Positions 32,322-40,388 of a stretch of 40,388 bases of DNA are shown here, one piece after another. Source of the DNA: Marinobacter segnicrescens (GTDB lineage Bacteria; Pseudomonadota; Gammaproteobacteria; Pseudomonadales; Oleiphilaceae); NCBI RefSeq assembly GCF_900111555.1, contig NZ_FOHZ01000026.1, positions 1-40,388 of the forward strand. Reading direction: 5' to 3'. Below the pieces are notes generated by a model that was not told the DNA's origin, ran no database searches, and saw only the letters and a program-made list of their open reading frames with translations. Each line of letters opens with the position of its first letter. Position 1 is the stretch's first letter. A program made the position numbers and the translations under genes.

Positions 32322-35300
32322 ATGCTGGAACTCCGCGGCGCCCCCGCTCTTTCCCCTTTCCGCTCCGAAAAACTGTTTGGCCAGCTTACCAACGCTGTCG
32401 AAGGCGTTCAGGCCATCTATGCGGAATTCATGCACTTCGTGGACACCGAAGCGGAGCTCGGCGATGCCGACCAGGTCGTCCTCGACCGGCTGCTGACTTA
32501 TGGCCCGAGTGCTGATCGCCAGGAGCCCGCAGGCATACTGTTCCTCGTGGTTCCCCGGCCAGGTACGATGTCACCCTGGTCGACCAAGGCGACCGATATC
32601 ACCCGTAATTGCGGTTTGCGTCAGATACGCCGGATCGAGCGAGGTATTGCCTACTACGTAACCGCGGACAAGAAGCTTGGCCGCGAAGACCGCCAGGCCA
32701 TCGCAGCGTTGCTCCACGACCGCATGACTGAAACCGTGTTCCACGAGATGGGTGGCGCCGAGTTGTTGTTCCATCGAGAGGAACCACGTCCGCTTGGGCG
32801 AGTCCCCGTGCTTGCCGGCGGCCGTCCCGCGCTGGCGGAAGCAAACCAGCGCCTGGGCCTGGCCCTTGCCGAGGATGAAATTGACTACCTGGTGGCGTCC
32901 TTCAGTAACCTGGACCGTGATCCTACCGATGTCGAGCTGATGATGTTTGCCCAGGCGAACTCCGAACATTGCCGGCACAAGATTTTCAATGCGTCCTGGG
33001 ATATCGACGGCGAAGGGCAGCAGAAATCCCTCTTTGCCATGATCCGCAATACCCACGAAATGAGCAGTGAAGGGGTGTTGTCTGCATACCGTGACAACGC
33101 CTCGGTGATTCGTGGTTCGGTCGGTGGTCGCTTCTACCCTGATCCGGAAACGGCTCGCTACCACTATGTGAACGAACCTATCCACATTCTGATGAAAGTG
33201 GAGACCCACAACCATCCCACGGCTATCTCCCCGTTTGCCGGTTCCGCCACTGGCGCAGGCGGTGAGATTCGTGACGAGGGTGCTACCGGACGGGGCTCCA
33301 AGCCAAAGGCCGGTCTTACCGGGTTCACCGTCTCCAACCTGGAAATTCCCGGTGACCTGCAGCCCTGGGAGGATGGTTACGGTCGCCCGGAGCGCATTGC
33401 ATCTCCGCTGGATATCATGATCGATGCCCCGGTCGGCGGCGCCTCCTTTAACAACGAGTTCGGCCGGCCGAACCTCGCCGGTTATTTCCGCACCTTCGAG
33501 CAACGTGTGGCCGGGGCCGCTGGTGACGAAGTGCGCGGATACCACAAGCCCATCATGATAGCCGGCGGCCTCGGAAATATTCGCGAGGAGCATGTCGAGA
33601 AGGGTGAAATCCCGGTCGGCGCCCGGCTGATCGTACTGGGCGGCCCGTCCATGCTGATTGGTCTGGGTGGTGGCGCCGCATCATCGATGGACTCTGGTAC
33701 CAGCAATGAGAACCTTGACTTCGCTTCCGTTCAGAGGGGCAACCCGGAAATGGAGCGTCGTTGCCAGGAGGTAATCGACCGTTGCTGGCAGCAGGGCGGC
33801 CAGAACCCGATAGCGTTTATCCATGACGTCGGCGCCGGTGGACTGTCCAACGCCATGCCGGAGCTGGTCAAGGACGGCGGCCGTGGTGGCAAGTTTGAAC
33901 TGCGGGATATCCCCAGCGATGAACCCGGCATGTCGCCACTGGAAATCTGGTGTAACGAGTCTCAGGAGCGTTACGTACTGGCGGTTGCCGAAGAAAACAT
34001 GGAGCGCTTTGATGCCATCTGCCGTCGTGAGCGTTGCCCCTACGCGGTTATCGGCGAGGCCACGGAAACCCACCACCTCTCACTGACGGATGCCTATTAT
34101 GGCGACTCGCCTGTAGACCTTCCTATGGACGTGCTCTTCGGCAAGCCGCCACGGATGCACCGCTCTATCAACCGCACGTCTTTCACCAAGTCCATCTTTG
34201 ATTCCACGAAGGTGGACCTGAATGAAGCTGTGCGTCGGGTCCTGCGCCTTCCATCCGTGGGCAGCAAGAGCTTCCTGATTACAATTGGTGACCGCACCAT
34301 TACTGGACTGGTGGCCCGCGACCAGATGGTTGGGCCGTGGCAGGTACCGGTTGCTGATGTGGCGGTAACGGCTGCGAGTTACGATGTGCTTACCGGCGAG
34401 GCCATGGCCATGGGTGAACGCACCCCGGTGGCGTGTATCGACTCGCCTGCATCCGGCCGTATGGCCGTGGGTGAGGTTATCACCAACCTCGCGGCGGCGC
34501 CGATTGCGCAGCTTTCCGACATTCGCCTGTCGGCAAACTGGATGGCCGCAGCAGGTCATCCGGGTGAGGATGAGAACCTCTACGAAACCGTTCGTGCCGT
34601 CGGCATGGAGCTATGCCCGGCACTTGGTATTGCCATTCCGGTGGGCAAGGACTCCATGTCCATGAAGACCGTGTGGGAAGAGGGCGAGGAACACAAGAGT
34701 GTGACTGCGCCGCTGTCACTGATCATCAGCGGTTTTGCACCGGTAACCGACGTCACCCGTACCCTGACACCGCAACTGAGGACCGATCAGGGCGAAACCG
34801 ACCTGATCCTGGTTGACCTTGCCGCTGGCCAGAACCGTCTTGGCGGCTCTGCCCTGGCGCAGGTCTTCGGGCAGATGGGCGCGGTAGCGCCAGACCTGGA
34901 TGATCCAGAAGACATCAAGGCGTTTTTCGCGGTCATTCAGGGCCTGAACCAGGATGGTAAGCTGCTCGCCTATCACGATCGTTCCGATGGTGGCATGTTC
35001 GTGACCCTGGCGGAAATGGCCTTTGCCGGACGCACCGGGTTGGATATCCGTCTGGACGGCCTGGCCGAAGAGGCTGGCCAGTTCGCCCGTGAGCTGTTCA
35101 ACGAAGAACTGGGTGCGGTTATTCAGGTACGCCGGGACGACACCCCGTTCGTTCTGCAGCAATTCTCTGGCGCCGGTCTGGGTGAGCATACCTCCGTGGT
35201 TGGCACCCTGAATGCAGAGGACAGGGTCCGGTTTACCTTTGAAGGGAAGCCGGTTATCGACGAGGCCAGGGCAGATCTGCAGCGTCTTTGGTCAGAAACC

Positions 35301-36221
35301 AGCTACCGCATCCAGAGCCTGCGGGACAACGCCAATTGTGCGCAGGAAGAGTTCGATAACCTGCTAGCCAGTGATGACCCCGGACTTGGCGCGCAATTAA
35401 GTTTCGACCCCTCCGAGAACGTGGCGGCACCGTTTATTGCTGGCAGTGTTCGTCCTAAAGTCGCCGTACTGCGGGAACAGGGCGTAAACGGCCAGACTGA
35501 AATGGCCGCGGCTTTCGACCGGGCCGGCTTCGATGCGGTGGATGTTCATATGAGCGACCTGCTTTCCGGCAGGGTCACCCTGGACGGGTTCCGCTCACTG
35601 GTCGCCTGCGGCGGCTTCTCCTATGGTGATGTGCTCGGCGCAGGTGAGGGCTGGGCCAAGTCCATCCTGTTCAATCCGCGGGTCAGGGACCAGTTTGCCG
35701 GTTTCTTTGATCGCGAGGATACACTGGCGCTGGGAGTCTGTAATGGCTGCCAGATGCTTTCCAATCTCCATGAGTTGATTCCGGGCACAGCCAACTGGCC
35801 ACGGTTCGTCCGTAATCAGTCAGAGCAGTTTGAGGCTCGCCTGGTGATGGTCGAAGTTCAGCCCTCGAAATCGGCCTTTCTTGACGGCATGGCTGGTTCG
35901 CGAATGCCTATTGCAGTCGCCCATGGTGAAGGACGTACCGAGTTCGGAGTCGGGGGCTTCGAGGCGTTCGACCGGTCCGGTCAGGTCGCCCTGCGTTACG
36001 TGGATCACCATGGTCAGCCAACAACCCGTTACCCCTATAACCCTAATGGCTCTGATGGCGGTATCACCGGTCTGACAAGTGAGGATGGCCGTGTCACCAT
36101 AATGATGCCGCATCCAGAGCGGGTATTCCGCACGGCACAGTTCTCCTGGCATCCGGAAGGCTGGGGTGAGGATGGACCGTGGCTGCGAATGTTCCGTAAT
36201 GCACGCAAGTGGCTGGGATAA
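32322..36221 (+). CDS. purL: Phosphoribosylformylglycinamidine synthase, large single-chain form
   Basis: A 1299-residue ATP- and glutamine-dependent enzyme making FGAM in purine synthesis. MLELRGAPALSPFRSEKL is the PurL N-terminal domain. MMFAQANSEHCRHKIFNASW and KVETHNHPTAISPF are synthetase motifs. A second AIRS-like half follows (VGKDSMSMKT, LAYHDRSDGGM). The C-terminal glutaminase domain has Cys in LGVCNGCQML and the His/Glu pair in MPHPERVFR. Fused single-chain layout is typical of gammaproteobacteria. It begins 217 bp from the divergent mltF and ends at a strong terminator. purT, another purine gene, lies 3 kb downstream. Confidence 0.96.
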   Translation: MLELRGAPALSPFRSEKLFGQLTNAVEGVQAIYAEFMHFVDTEAELGDADQVVLDRLLTYGPSADRQEPAGILFLVVPRPGTMSPWSTKATDITRNCGLRQIRRIERGIAYYVTADKKLGREDRQAIAALLHDRMTETVFHEMGGAELLFHREEPRPLGRVPVLAGGRPALAEANQRLGLALAEDEIDYLVASFSNLDRDPTDVELMMFAQANSEHCRHKIFNASWDIDGEGQQKSLFAMIRNTHEMSSEGVLSAYRDNASVIRGSVGGRFYPDPETARYHYVNEPIHILMKVETHNHPTAISPFAGSATGAGGEIRDEGATGRGSKPKAGLTGFTVSNLEIPGDLQPWEDGYGRPERIASPLDIMIDAPVGGASFNNEFGRPNLAGYFRTFEQRVAGAAGDEVRGYHKPIMIAGGLGNIREEHVEKGEIPVGARLIVLGGPSMLIGLGGGAASSMDSGTSNENLDFASVQRGNPEMERRCQEVIDRCWQQGGQNPIAFIHDVGAGGLSNAMPELVKDGGRGGKFELRDIPSDEPGMSPLEIWCNESQERYVLAVAEENMERFDAICRRERCPYAVIGEATETHHLSLTDAYYGDSPVDLPMDVLFGKPPRMHRSINRTSFTKSIFDSTKVDLNEAVRRVLRLPSVGSKSFLITIGDRTITGLVARDQMVGPWQVPVADVAVTAASYDVLTGEAMAMGERTPVACIDSPASGRMAVGEVITNLAAAPIAQLSDIRLSANWMAAAGHPGEDENLYETVRAVGMELCPALGIAIPVGKDSMSMKTVWEEGEEHKSVTAPLSLIISGFAPVTDVTRTLTPQLRTDQGETDLILVDLAAGQNRLGGSALAQVFGQMGAVAPDLDDPEDIKAFFAVIQGLNQDGKLLAYHDRSDGGMFVTLAEMAFAGRTGLDIRLDGLAEEAGQFARELFNEELGAVIQVRRDDTPFVLQQFSGAGLGEHTSVVGTLNAEDRVRFTFEGKPVIDEARADLQRLWSETSYRIQSLRDNANCAQEEFDNLLASDDPGLGAQLSFDPSENVAAPFIAGSVRPKVAVLREQGVNGQTEMAAAFDRAGFDAVDVHMSDLLSGRVTLDGFRSLVACGGFSYGDVLGAGEGWAKSILFNPRVRDQFAGFFDREDTLALGVCNGCQMLSNLHELIPGTANWPRFVRNQSEQFEARLVMVEVQPSKSAFLDGMAGSRMPIAVAHGEGRTEFGVGGFEAFDRSGQVALRYVDHHGQPTTRYPYNPNGSDGGITGLTSEDGRVTIMMPHPERVFRTAQFSWHPEGWGEDGPWLRMFRNARKWLG

Positions 36222-36255
36222 GTTGACGGGCTGAAAGGCCTTGTTATGATCCTGT

Positions 36256-36292
36256 AAGCCGGTGACAGAGTTGCTCTGTCACCGGCTTTTTT
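36256..36292 (+). terminator. Rho-independent terminator of purL
   Basis: AAGCCGGTGACAGAG (36256-36270), loop TTG, CTCTGTCACCGGCTT (36274-36288), followed by TTTT: a perfect 15-bp stem with a T-run. It starts 35 bp beyond the purL stop. Confidence 0.93.
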
Positions 36293-36557
36293 GTGTTTTC
36301 TGAAAACCCCCACCTAATGCTACGTATTACAAGGGCTTTCGCCCTGTTTATAACGAAAAAAAATCTTGACTAAACGGTTTTATGCACACGCGGCCACCGT
36401 CTTTGTGACAGGGGTGCCTAAAACGCCGACAACTCGCTCAATAATTGGTCGGATAATGTAACCTATTGATTTATAGGGTTTAAATAATAGAGGTGGATTT
36501 CTCGCCAATTTGAGGTGAGGGCTGTAACCACGGGGCCTCCCGGCGTCTGCCCAAAAA
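36293..36557. other. Non-coding AT-rich intergenic stretch
   Basis: No gene or RNA is recognised. The stretch is conspicuously AT-rich for this chromosome around 36440-36490. It contains weak inverted repeats such as CCTAT (36462-36466) / ATAGG (36473-36477) and a TTGACT without a matching -10 (36365-36370). Confidence 0.4.
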
Positions 36558-36592
36558 CTATCCCCAAATTTATCCACAGATTTTGTGGGTAA
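36558..36592. promoter_or_regulatory. Inverted DnaA-box pair upstream of the NIF3-like gene
   Basis: TTATCCACA (36570-36578) is a perfect DnaA box. TGTGGGTAA (36584-36592) is a one-mismatch box in the opposite direction, 5 bases away. CTATCCCCA (36558-36566) is a weaker third site, and TGTGGATGT (36676-36684), with two mismatches, overlaps the start codon of the next gene. Confidence 0.45.
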
Positions 36593-36680
36593 CCCGGAAG
36601 GCCCTGAGCACGCCCGGGTTGACGGTCAAGTCAAGCTGTTTCAGTCTTGATTCCACAATTTATCAGCCGGAGATCTGTGG

Positions 36681-36992
36681 ATGTACAAGCTCTGTTTCTT
36701 CGTACCGGTAATCGACGCCGAAACCACCAAGGATGCCGTTTTTCAGGCCGGAGGTGGTCGTATCGGTGATTATGACTGCTGCGCATGGCAAACCCTGGGG
36801 CAGGGTCAGTTTCGGCCCCTGGACGGCAGCAACCCTCATCTCGGGGAGCATGGGCAACTGGAGCGCGTGGATGAACTGAAAGTGGAGTTGGTTTGTGAGG
36901 ACCGGCTGATTCGTGATGTGGTAGCGGCGATGAAGCGGGCCCACCCCTACGAGGAGCCCGCCTACGAAGTCTATCGGCTGGAAAACTTCTAG
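36681..36992 (+). CDS. Short NIF3/YqfO-like protein
   Basis: A 103-residue protein of the small NIF3-like family corresponding to the inserted PII-like domain of YqfO. MYKLCFFVPVIDAETTKDAVF, AGGGRIGDYDCCAWQTLGQG and the C-terminal AHPYEEPAYEVYRL are its fingerprints. It lacks the dinuclear-metal NIF3 domain itself, so it is not a full-length NIF3 hydrolase. GGAG (36669-36672) is 8 bases before ATG. Function is not established. It is convergent with the NUDIX gene, with 26 bp between stops. Confidence 0.85.
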   Translation: MYKLCFFVPVIDAETTKDAVFQAGGGRIGDYDCCAWQTLGQGQFRPLDGSNPHLGEHGQLERVDELKVELVCEDRLIRDVVAAMKRAHPYEEPAYEVYRLENF

Positions 36993-37018
36993 GACAGAAG
37001 CAATGCCTGGCCGGGTGG

Positions 37019-37567
37019 TTACTGTTTGGGTTTCATCCTGTGGCGGATGTCGCTAATGCGAAGAGGGAAGTCGTTGCGCTGAACGTCCTCCACAAAGTGC
37101 TCCAGGGTTCGGCGAACCGTTGGAAACGAAATTTCGTCCCAGGGAATACGGTTCAGGTCGAACAATTCCGCCTCCAGTGATTCCTCGCCCGCCCCGAAGC
37201 GCTCTTCGGTGAGGAACGCCCGGTAGAACATATGGACCTGATCGATGTGAGGCACATGGATCATGGTGTACAGACCCGCCAGTTCCACGTCCGCCATAGC
37301 CTCCTCAAGGGTCTCCCGGGCAGCAGCTTCCTCCGTGGTCTCGGAATTTTCCATAAAGCCCGCAGGCAACGTCCAGTACCCATAACGGGGCTCAATGGCC
37401 CTGCGGCACAGCAGGATTTTACCCTCCCATACCGGTACCGTACCCGCTACGATACGTGGATTCTGGTAATGAATGGTCTCGCATCGGGTGCATACATAGC
37501 GGGGCCGGTTGTCGCCGGCAGGAATGCGGCTTTCCACCGGATGACCGCAGCTACTGCAGAAGTTCAT
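37019..37567 (-). CDS. NUDIX hydrolase with N-terminal zinc ribbon
   Basis: A 182-residue nucleoside-diphosphate-X hydrolase. The zinc ribbon has Cys4, Cys7, Cys26 and Cys29. The NUDIX box begins GFMENSETTEEAAARETLEE (Gly, Glu, then REx2EE), binding the divalent metal. The zinc-ribbon plus NUDIX layout resembles NudC but is much shorter, so the substrate may be ADP-ribose, FAD or another nucleotide and cannot be read here. It is divergent from the second NUDIX gene at 37654. Confidence 0.9.
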   Translation of the reverse strand: MNFCSSCGHPVESRIPAGDNRPRYVCTRCETIHYQNPRIVAGTVPVWEGKILLCRRAIEPRYGYWTLPAGFMENSETTEEAAARETLEEAMADVELAGLYTMIHVPHIDQVHMFYRAFLTEERFGAGEESLEAELFDLNRIPWDEISFPTVRRTLEHFVEDVQRNDFPLRISDIRHRMKPKQ

Positions 37568-37653
37568 GAATTACCCCGTATAATAGTTCGAGTTGTGGTA
37601 CCAGTGTATCGTTCGCAGGGTGCCTTGTCCCATCTCAAACGCGGAGACTGATT

Positions 37654-38238
37654 TTGCGTGATTTACTGACGGAAAGGCTAGCCCGACATGCACCGACCCG
37701 GCTGGCGATGGACTACCCGGAGGCCAGTGTGCTGGTCCCGGTGACTGACAATACCGGCTCCCCGGAAATCCTGTTTACGCTTCGGTCGTCCAATTTGTCC
37801 ACCCACCGGGGCCAGGTCGCCTTTCCCGGCGGTAAACGGGACAGCACCGATCCGTCCCTGGCCTATACTGCGCTGCGGGAGACCCACGAAGAAATCGGCC
37901 TGCCCCCGGACCAGGTACAGTTGATTGCGCCCCTGAGCCAGGTCATCTCCAGGTACGGAATCCTCGTAACGCCATACGTTGGCGTGGTGCCTGCCGACCA
38001 CCCGCTGACCCCTAATCCCCATGAGATCGAGAGTATTTTCCACGTGCCGGTGGAGTTCTTCCTCGAGGATCGCCGTGAACGCACCGATGCCCTTCCGTTC
38101 CTTGATAACACCTACCACGTTCCTTGTTACCGGTGGGAGGGGTATCAGATATGGGGGCTCTCGGCGGTGGTTCTGGTGGAGTTTTTGAATGCCGTGTACG
38201 ATGCCCGCATCGATTTGCTGAAACCGCGCCACGACTGA
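37654..38238 (+). CDS. CoA pyrophosphatase-type NUDIX hydrolase
   Basis: A 194-residue NUDIX hydrolase of the NudL/YeaB subfamily, which splits coenzyme A or related thioesters into phosphopantetheine and ADP. HRGQVAFPGGKRD is the CoA-specific extension preceding the NUDIX box, ALRETHEEIGL completes it. The start is TTG 37654 with GGAG (37642-37645) 8 bases before it; no suitable ATG is near. First gene of a tight plus-strand run with the gamma-carbonic-anhydrase-like, DUF1289 and purT genes. Confidence 0.9.
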   Translation: MRDLLTERLARHAPTRLAMDYPEASVLVPVTDNTGSPEILFTLRSSNLSTHRGQVAFPGGKRDSTDPSLAYTALRETHEEIGLPPDQVQLIAPLSQVISRYGILVTPYVGVVPADHPLTPNPHEIESIFHVPVEFFLEDRRERTDALPFLDNTYHVPCYRWEGYQIWGLSAVVLVEFLNAVYDARIDLLKPRHD

Positions 38239-38268
38239 GCCTGGCGGCGAACTGTAAGGAGAATTTGC

Positions 38269-38811
38269 ATGTTATACGAACTCGCAGAACGCAAACCTGA
38301 GCTTGTCGGCGAAGGGCAGTTTATCGCCGCAAACGCTACTGTCATTGGCAGTGTCGCCCTGCACGAGCGGTCGAGTATCTGGTTCAACGTAGTGATTCGG
38401 GGCGATAACGACCTGATCACTATCGGGCCCGAATCAAACGTCCAGGATGGCTCGGTATTGCATACGGATTCCGGTATTCGACTGACCCTGGGCCGGGGAG
38501 TCACAGTGGGCCATAAGGCCATGCTCCATGGTTGTGAGATTGGGGATTATTCCCTGATCGGTATCAACGCCGTGGTGCTCAACGGTGCCCGTATCGGCAA
38601 GCACTGCCTGATCGGTGCAAATACCCTGATCCCGGAAGGCATGGAAGTACCCGATGGCTCCCTGGTTATCGGAGCACCAGGCCGGGTCAAGCGGGAACTT
38701 GGAGAAAACCAGAAAAAAATGCTGGAGCTCAGCGCTGCCCATTATGTACAGAATGCGGTGCGTTACATGAATTCGCTCAAACCGTTTGATCCGGAAAACG
38801 GGCAGGGCTGA
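38269..38811 (+). CDS. Gamma-carbonic-anhydrase-like hexapeptide-repeat protein
   Basis: A 180-residue left-handed beta-helix protein of the YrdA/CaiE type. Hexapeptide repeats run from residue 20 to 145 (ATVIGSV, VGHKAML, CEIGDYSLIGINAVV, ARIGKHCLIGANTLI). Three metal His are present at 65, 82 and 87. It forms trimers with zinc at the subunit interface. Enzymatic carbonic anhydrase activity is unproven for this branch. AAGGAG lies 9 bases before ATG. It overlaps the next gene by one base. Confidence 0.9.
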   Translation: MLYELAERKPELVGEGQFIAANATVIGSVALHERSSIWFNVVIRGDNDLITIGPESNVQDGSVLHTDSGIRLTLGRGVTVGHKAMLHGCEIGDYSLIGINAVVLNGARIGKHCLIGANTLIPEGMEVPDGSLVIGAPGRVKRELGENQKKMLELSAAHYVQNAVRYMNSLKPFDPENGQG

Positions 38812-38993
38812 TGGAGACGAAGCACCGGGTCCGGTCTCCCTGTGTCAGTGTCTGTGCGCTGGATGAAAAGGACATCTGCATCGGTTGCCACCGGTCCGGT
38901 GATGAAATCCTGCGTTGGACAATCATGACGAATGAGGAGCGCCAGCAGGTACTGGAGAATGTTGCCCGGAGGGAACGTGGCAGTCTTATCTGA
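38811..38993 (+). CDS. DUF1289 Cys-rich small protein
   Basis: A 60-residue protein with four Cys at 11, 15, 23 and 26 (PCVSVC, ICIGCHRS), expected to bind a metal or an Fe-S cluster, followed by a helical tail (RQQVLENVARRE). Function unknown. It starts inside the stop codon of the preceding gene (TGATG), so translation is coupled. Confidence 0.88.
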   Translation: METKHRVRSPCVSVCALDEKDICIGCHRSGDEILRWTIMTNEERQQVLENVARRERGSLI

Positions 38994-39050
38994 AACTTTA
39001 TGGCCAGGGAAGGCTTTCTCGCCGGTGAGGCAGTAACAGACAGGAACAAT

Positions 39051-40238
39051 ATGACGACAACCATAGGTACGCCCCTGAAGAACAATGCTTACCGGGTGCT
39101 TTTCTGCGGCTCCGGTGAACTGGGTAAAGAGGTGGTCATTGAGTTACAGCGGTTTGGTGTGGAGGTTGTTGCCTGTGACCGTTATGCCAATGCGCCCGCC
39201 ATGCACGTGGCCCATCGAAGCCATGTAATCGACATGCTGGACCCGGCAAGCCTCAGAGCGGTGATCGAACAGGAAAAGCCGGATCTGATTGTGCCGGAGA
39301 TAGAAGCCATCGCAACAGCTGAACTGGTCCGACTGGAGCAGGAGGGTTACCGGGTTGTGCCAACCGCGCGAGCGGTTGACCTGACCATGAACCGGGAAGG
39401 CATACGCAGGCTTGCTGCCGAGGAGTTGGCGCTGCCTGTGTCGGACTACCGCTTCGCAGAAACCCGCGAAGAGTTTGAGCTGGCCGTTGCGGAAATTGGC
39501 TTCCCCTGCGTGGTCAAACCGGTCATGAGTTCCTCTGGTAAGGGGCAAAGCCTTGTTCGTGACGCCTCCGGCGTGGGTTCTGCGTGGGATTATGCACAAA
39601 CCGGCGGCCGTGCGGGTAAGGGCAGGGTCATCGTCGAAGGGTTTATCGACTTCGATTATGAAATCACGCTGCTGACCGTGCGGCATAGAGATGGCGTCAG
39701 TTTCTGTGCGCCTATCGGGCATCGTCAGGAAGATGGTGACTATCGCGAGTCCTGGCAGCCGCAGCCCATGACAGACCTCGCCCTGGAGCGGAGTCAGAAT
39801 ATCGCCCGTAAGATTACTGATAACCTGGGGGGATATGGCGTCTTTGGCGTGGAGCTGTTTATCAAGGGTGATGAGGTGTGGTTCTCGGAAGTCTCCCCGC
39901 GCCCCCATGACACTGGTCTGGTGACGCTGATCTCCCAGGATCTTTCCGAATTTGCCCTCCACGCACGGGCCATCCTCGGGCTTCCTGTTCCGGCGATTCG
40001 CCAGAGCGGGCCTTCTGCATCTGCGGTCATCCTTCCTGAGGGCGAGTCTGATGCGCCGGCCTATTCCGGGCTGGACGAAGCCCTGTCAGAGCCTGATGTC
40101 CAGCTGCGGCTTTTCGGTAAGCCGGAATTGTCCGGACGGCGGCGTATGGGTGTGGCTATCGCGCGGCGTGAGTCCATTGAAGAGGCCCGGCGTGCAGCTA
40201 CCCGGGCGGCTGAGAAAGTGCGGGTAAAGTTGGACTAA
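39051..40238 (+). CDS. purT: Formate-dependent GAR transformylase PurT
   Basis: A 395-residue ATP-grasp enzyme that formylates glycinamide ribonucleotide with formate and ATP in purine synthesis. VLFCGSGELGKEVVIELQRFG is the nucleotide-binding N-terminus. PCVVKPVMSSSGKGQSLV is the ATP-grasp lysine loop, and VWFSEVSPRPHDTGLVTLIS holds the metal-binding Glu and the conserved PRPHDTG. ATG 39051 (MTTTIGTPLKNN) has AGGA 5 bases upstream; an open extension to 39000 is not family-like. Last gene of the 37654-40238 run. With purL it puts two purine genes in this part of the window. Confidence 0.95.
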   Translation: MTTTIGTPLKNNAYRVLFCGSGELGKEVVIELQRFGVEVVACDRYANAPAMHVAHRSHVIDMLDPASLRAVIEQEKPDLIVPEIEAIATAELVRLEQEGYRVVPTARAVDLTMNREGIRRLAAEELALPVSDYRFAETREEFELAVAEIGFPCVVKPVMSSSGKGQSLVRDASGVGSAWDYAQTGGRAGKGRVIVEGFIDFDYEITLLTVRHRDGVSFCAPIGHRQEDGDYRESWQPQPMTDLALERSQNIARKITDNLGGYGVFGVELFIKGDEVWFSEVSPRPHDTGLVTLISQDLSEFALHARAILGLPVPAIRQSGPSASAVILPEGESDAPAYSGLDEALSEPDVQLRLFGKPELSGRRRMGVAIARRESIEEARRAATRAAEKVRVKLD

Positions 40239-40249
40239 GCGAATATTGC

Positions 40250-40278
40250 TTGAAAAATGGTCGAGTCGGGCGAATAAT
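40250..40278 (+). promoter_or_regulatory. Upstream promoter of a tandem pair
   Basis: TTGAAA (40250-40255), 17 bases, AATAAT (40273-40278), each one base from consensus. It starts 11 bp beyond the purT stop. Confidence 0.5.
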
Positions 40279-40332
40279 CATCAGTCCGGTAGTGGCAAAC
40301 CGAAACCGGGATAAAAAAGTTTCAAAAGGTCG

Positions 40333-40360
40333 TTGACAGAAAACGGTGGGGCTGTAGAAT
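40333..40360 (+). promoter_or_regulatory. Strong stable-RNA-type promoter
   Basis: TTGACA (40333-40338), 16 bases, TAGAAT (40355-40360), followed by a GC-rich discriminator GCGCCCC and preceded by an A/T-rich UP-like stretch (40312-40327). This layout is typical of rRNA and tRNA operons under stringent control. The transcript would run out of the window. Confidence 0.75.
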
Positions 40361-40388
40361 GCGCCCCACTTCGACAGGGAACGCCGGC

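Noticed and set aside
36300..36680. Main chromosomal replication origin
   Set aside because: Too few DnaA boxes and no dnaA, dnaN, gidA or rpmH neighbours.

Overview
The window reads as chromosomal DNA of a marine gammaproteobacterium, most probably Marinobacter. The best single clue is the two-domain fatty acyl-CoA reductase at 8739-10721, which matches my memory of the Marinobacter aquaeolei wax-ester enzyme almost residue for residue over long blocks. Gene orders such as pyrC-rnt beside motY, mtaD-ubiG-mupP-yciK beside mtnA, and mltF divergent from purL are those of Pseudomonas and its relatives. From about 3870 rightwards the DNA is GC-rich and densely coding. Positions 1 to about 3830 are visibly richer in A and T and look acquired.

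Region 1 (1-3830) is the end of an integrated element. It holds an ISL3-family insertion sequence (7-1316) placed in the oligo-A tract of a terminator, an uncharacterised zinc-binding protein (1761-2477), and a tyrosine integrase (2516-3655). The element ends inside a tRNA-Arg(CCT) gene. Only the promoter and 5' half of that gene, exactly through the anticodon stem-loop, remain (3826-3869).

Region 2 (3970-17493) carries two overlapping glycosyltransferases of the TIGR04283/TIGR04282 type, a periplasmic M16 protease, the fatty acyl-CoA reductase, pyrC-rnt, the flagellar T-ring gene motY with a clear sigma-28 promoter, a histone-deacetylase-like amidohydrolase, and a large Pat-type acyl-CoA synthetase/GNAT protein that probably starts at TTG.

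Region 3 (17494-17856) is non-coding and holds the most unusual structure here. Two inverted copies of a nested-hairpin repeat share a 52-nt core (46/52 identical), but each has its own perfect outer stem (25 and 23 bp) of unrelated sequence.

Region 4 (17857-23826) is a run of eight minus-strand housekeeping genes: rdgC, a DUF2788 protein, yaaA, a glutaredoxin-like gene, yciK, mupP, ubiG and an mtaD-like deaminase. mtnA is divergent from it, and together mtaD and mtnA suggest handling of methylthioadenosine. A strong bidirectional terminator separates mtnA from prc. DUF349, recX, mltF and purL follow.

Region 5 (36222-40388) begins with about 460 non-coding bases containing the purL terminator and an AT-rich stretch with inverted DnaA-box-like sites. 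Then come a NIF3-like protein, two NUDIX hydrolases, a gamma-carbonic-anhydrase-like protein, a DUF1289 protein and purT. The window ends in tandem strong promoters with a GC-rich discriminator, suggesting that an rRNA or tRNA operon starts just outside. No CRISPR array, complete tRNA or rRNA gene was seen.
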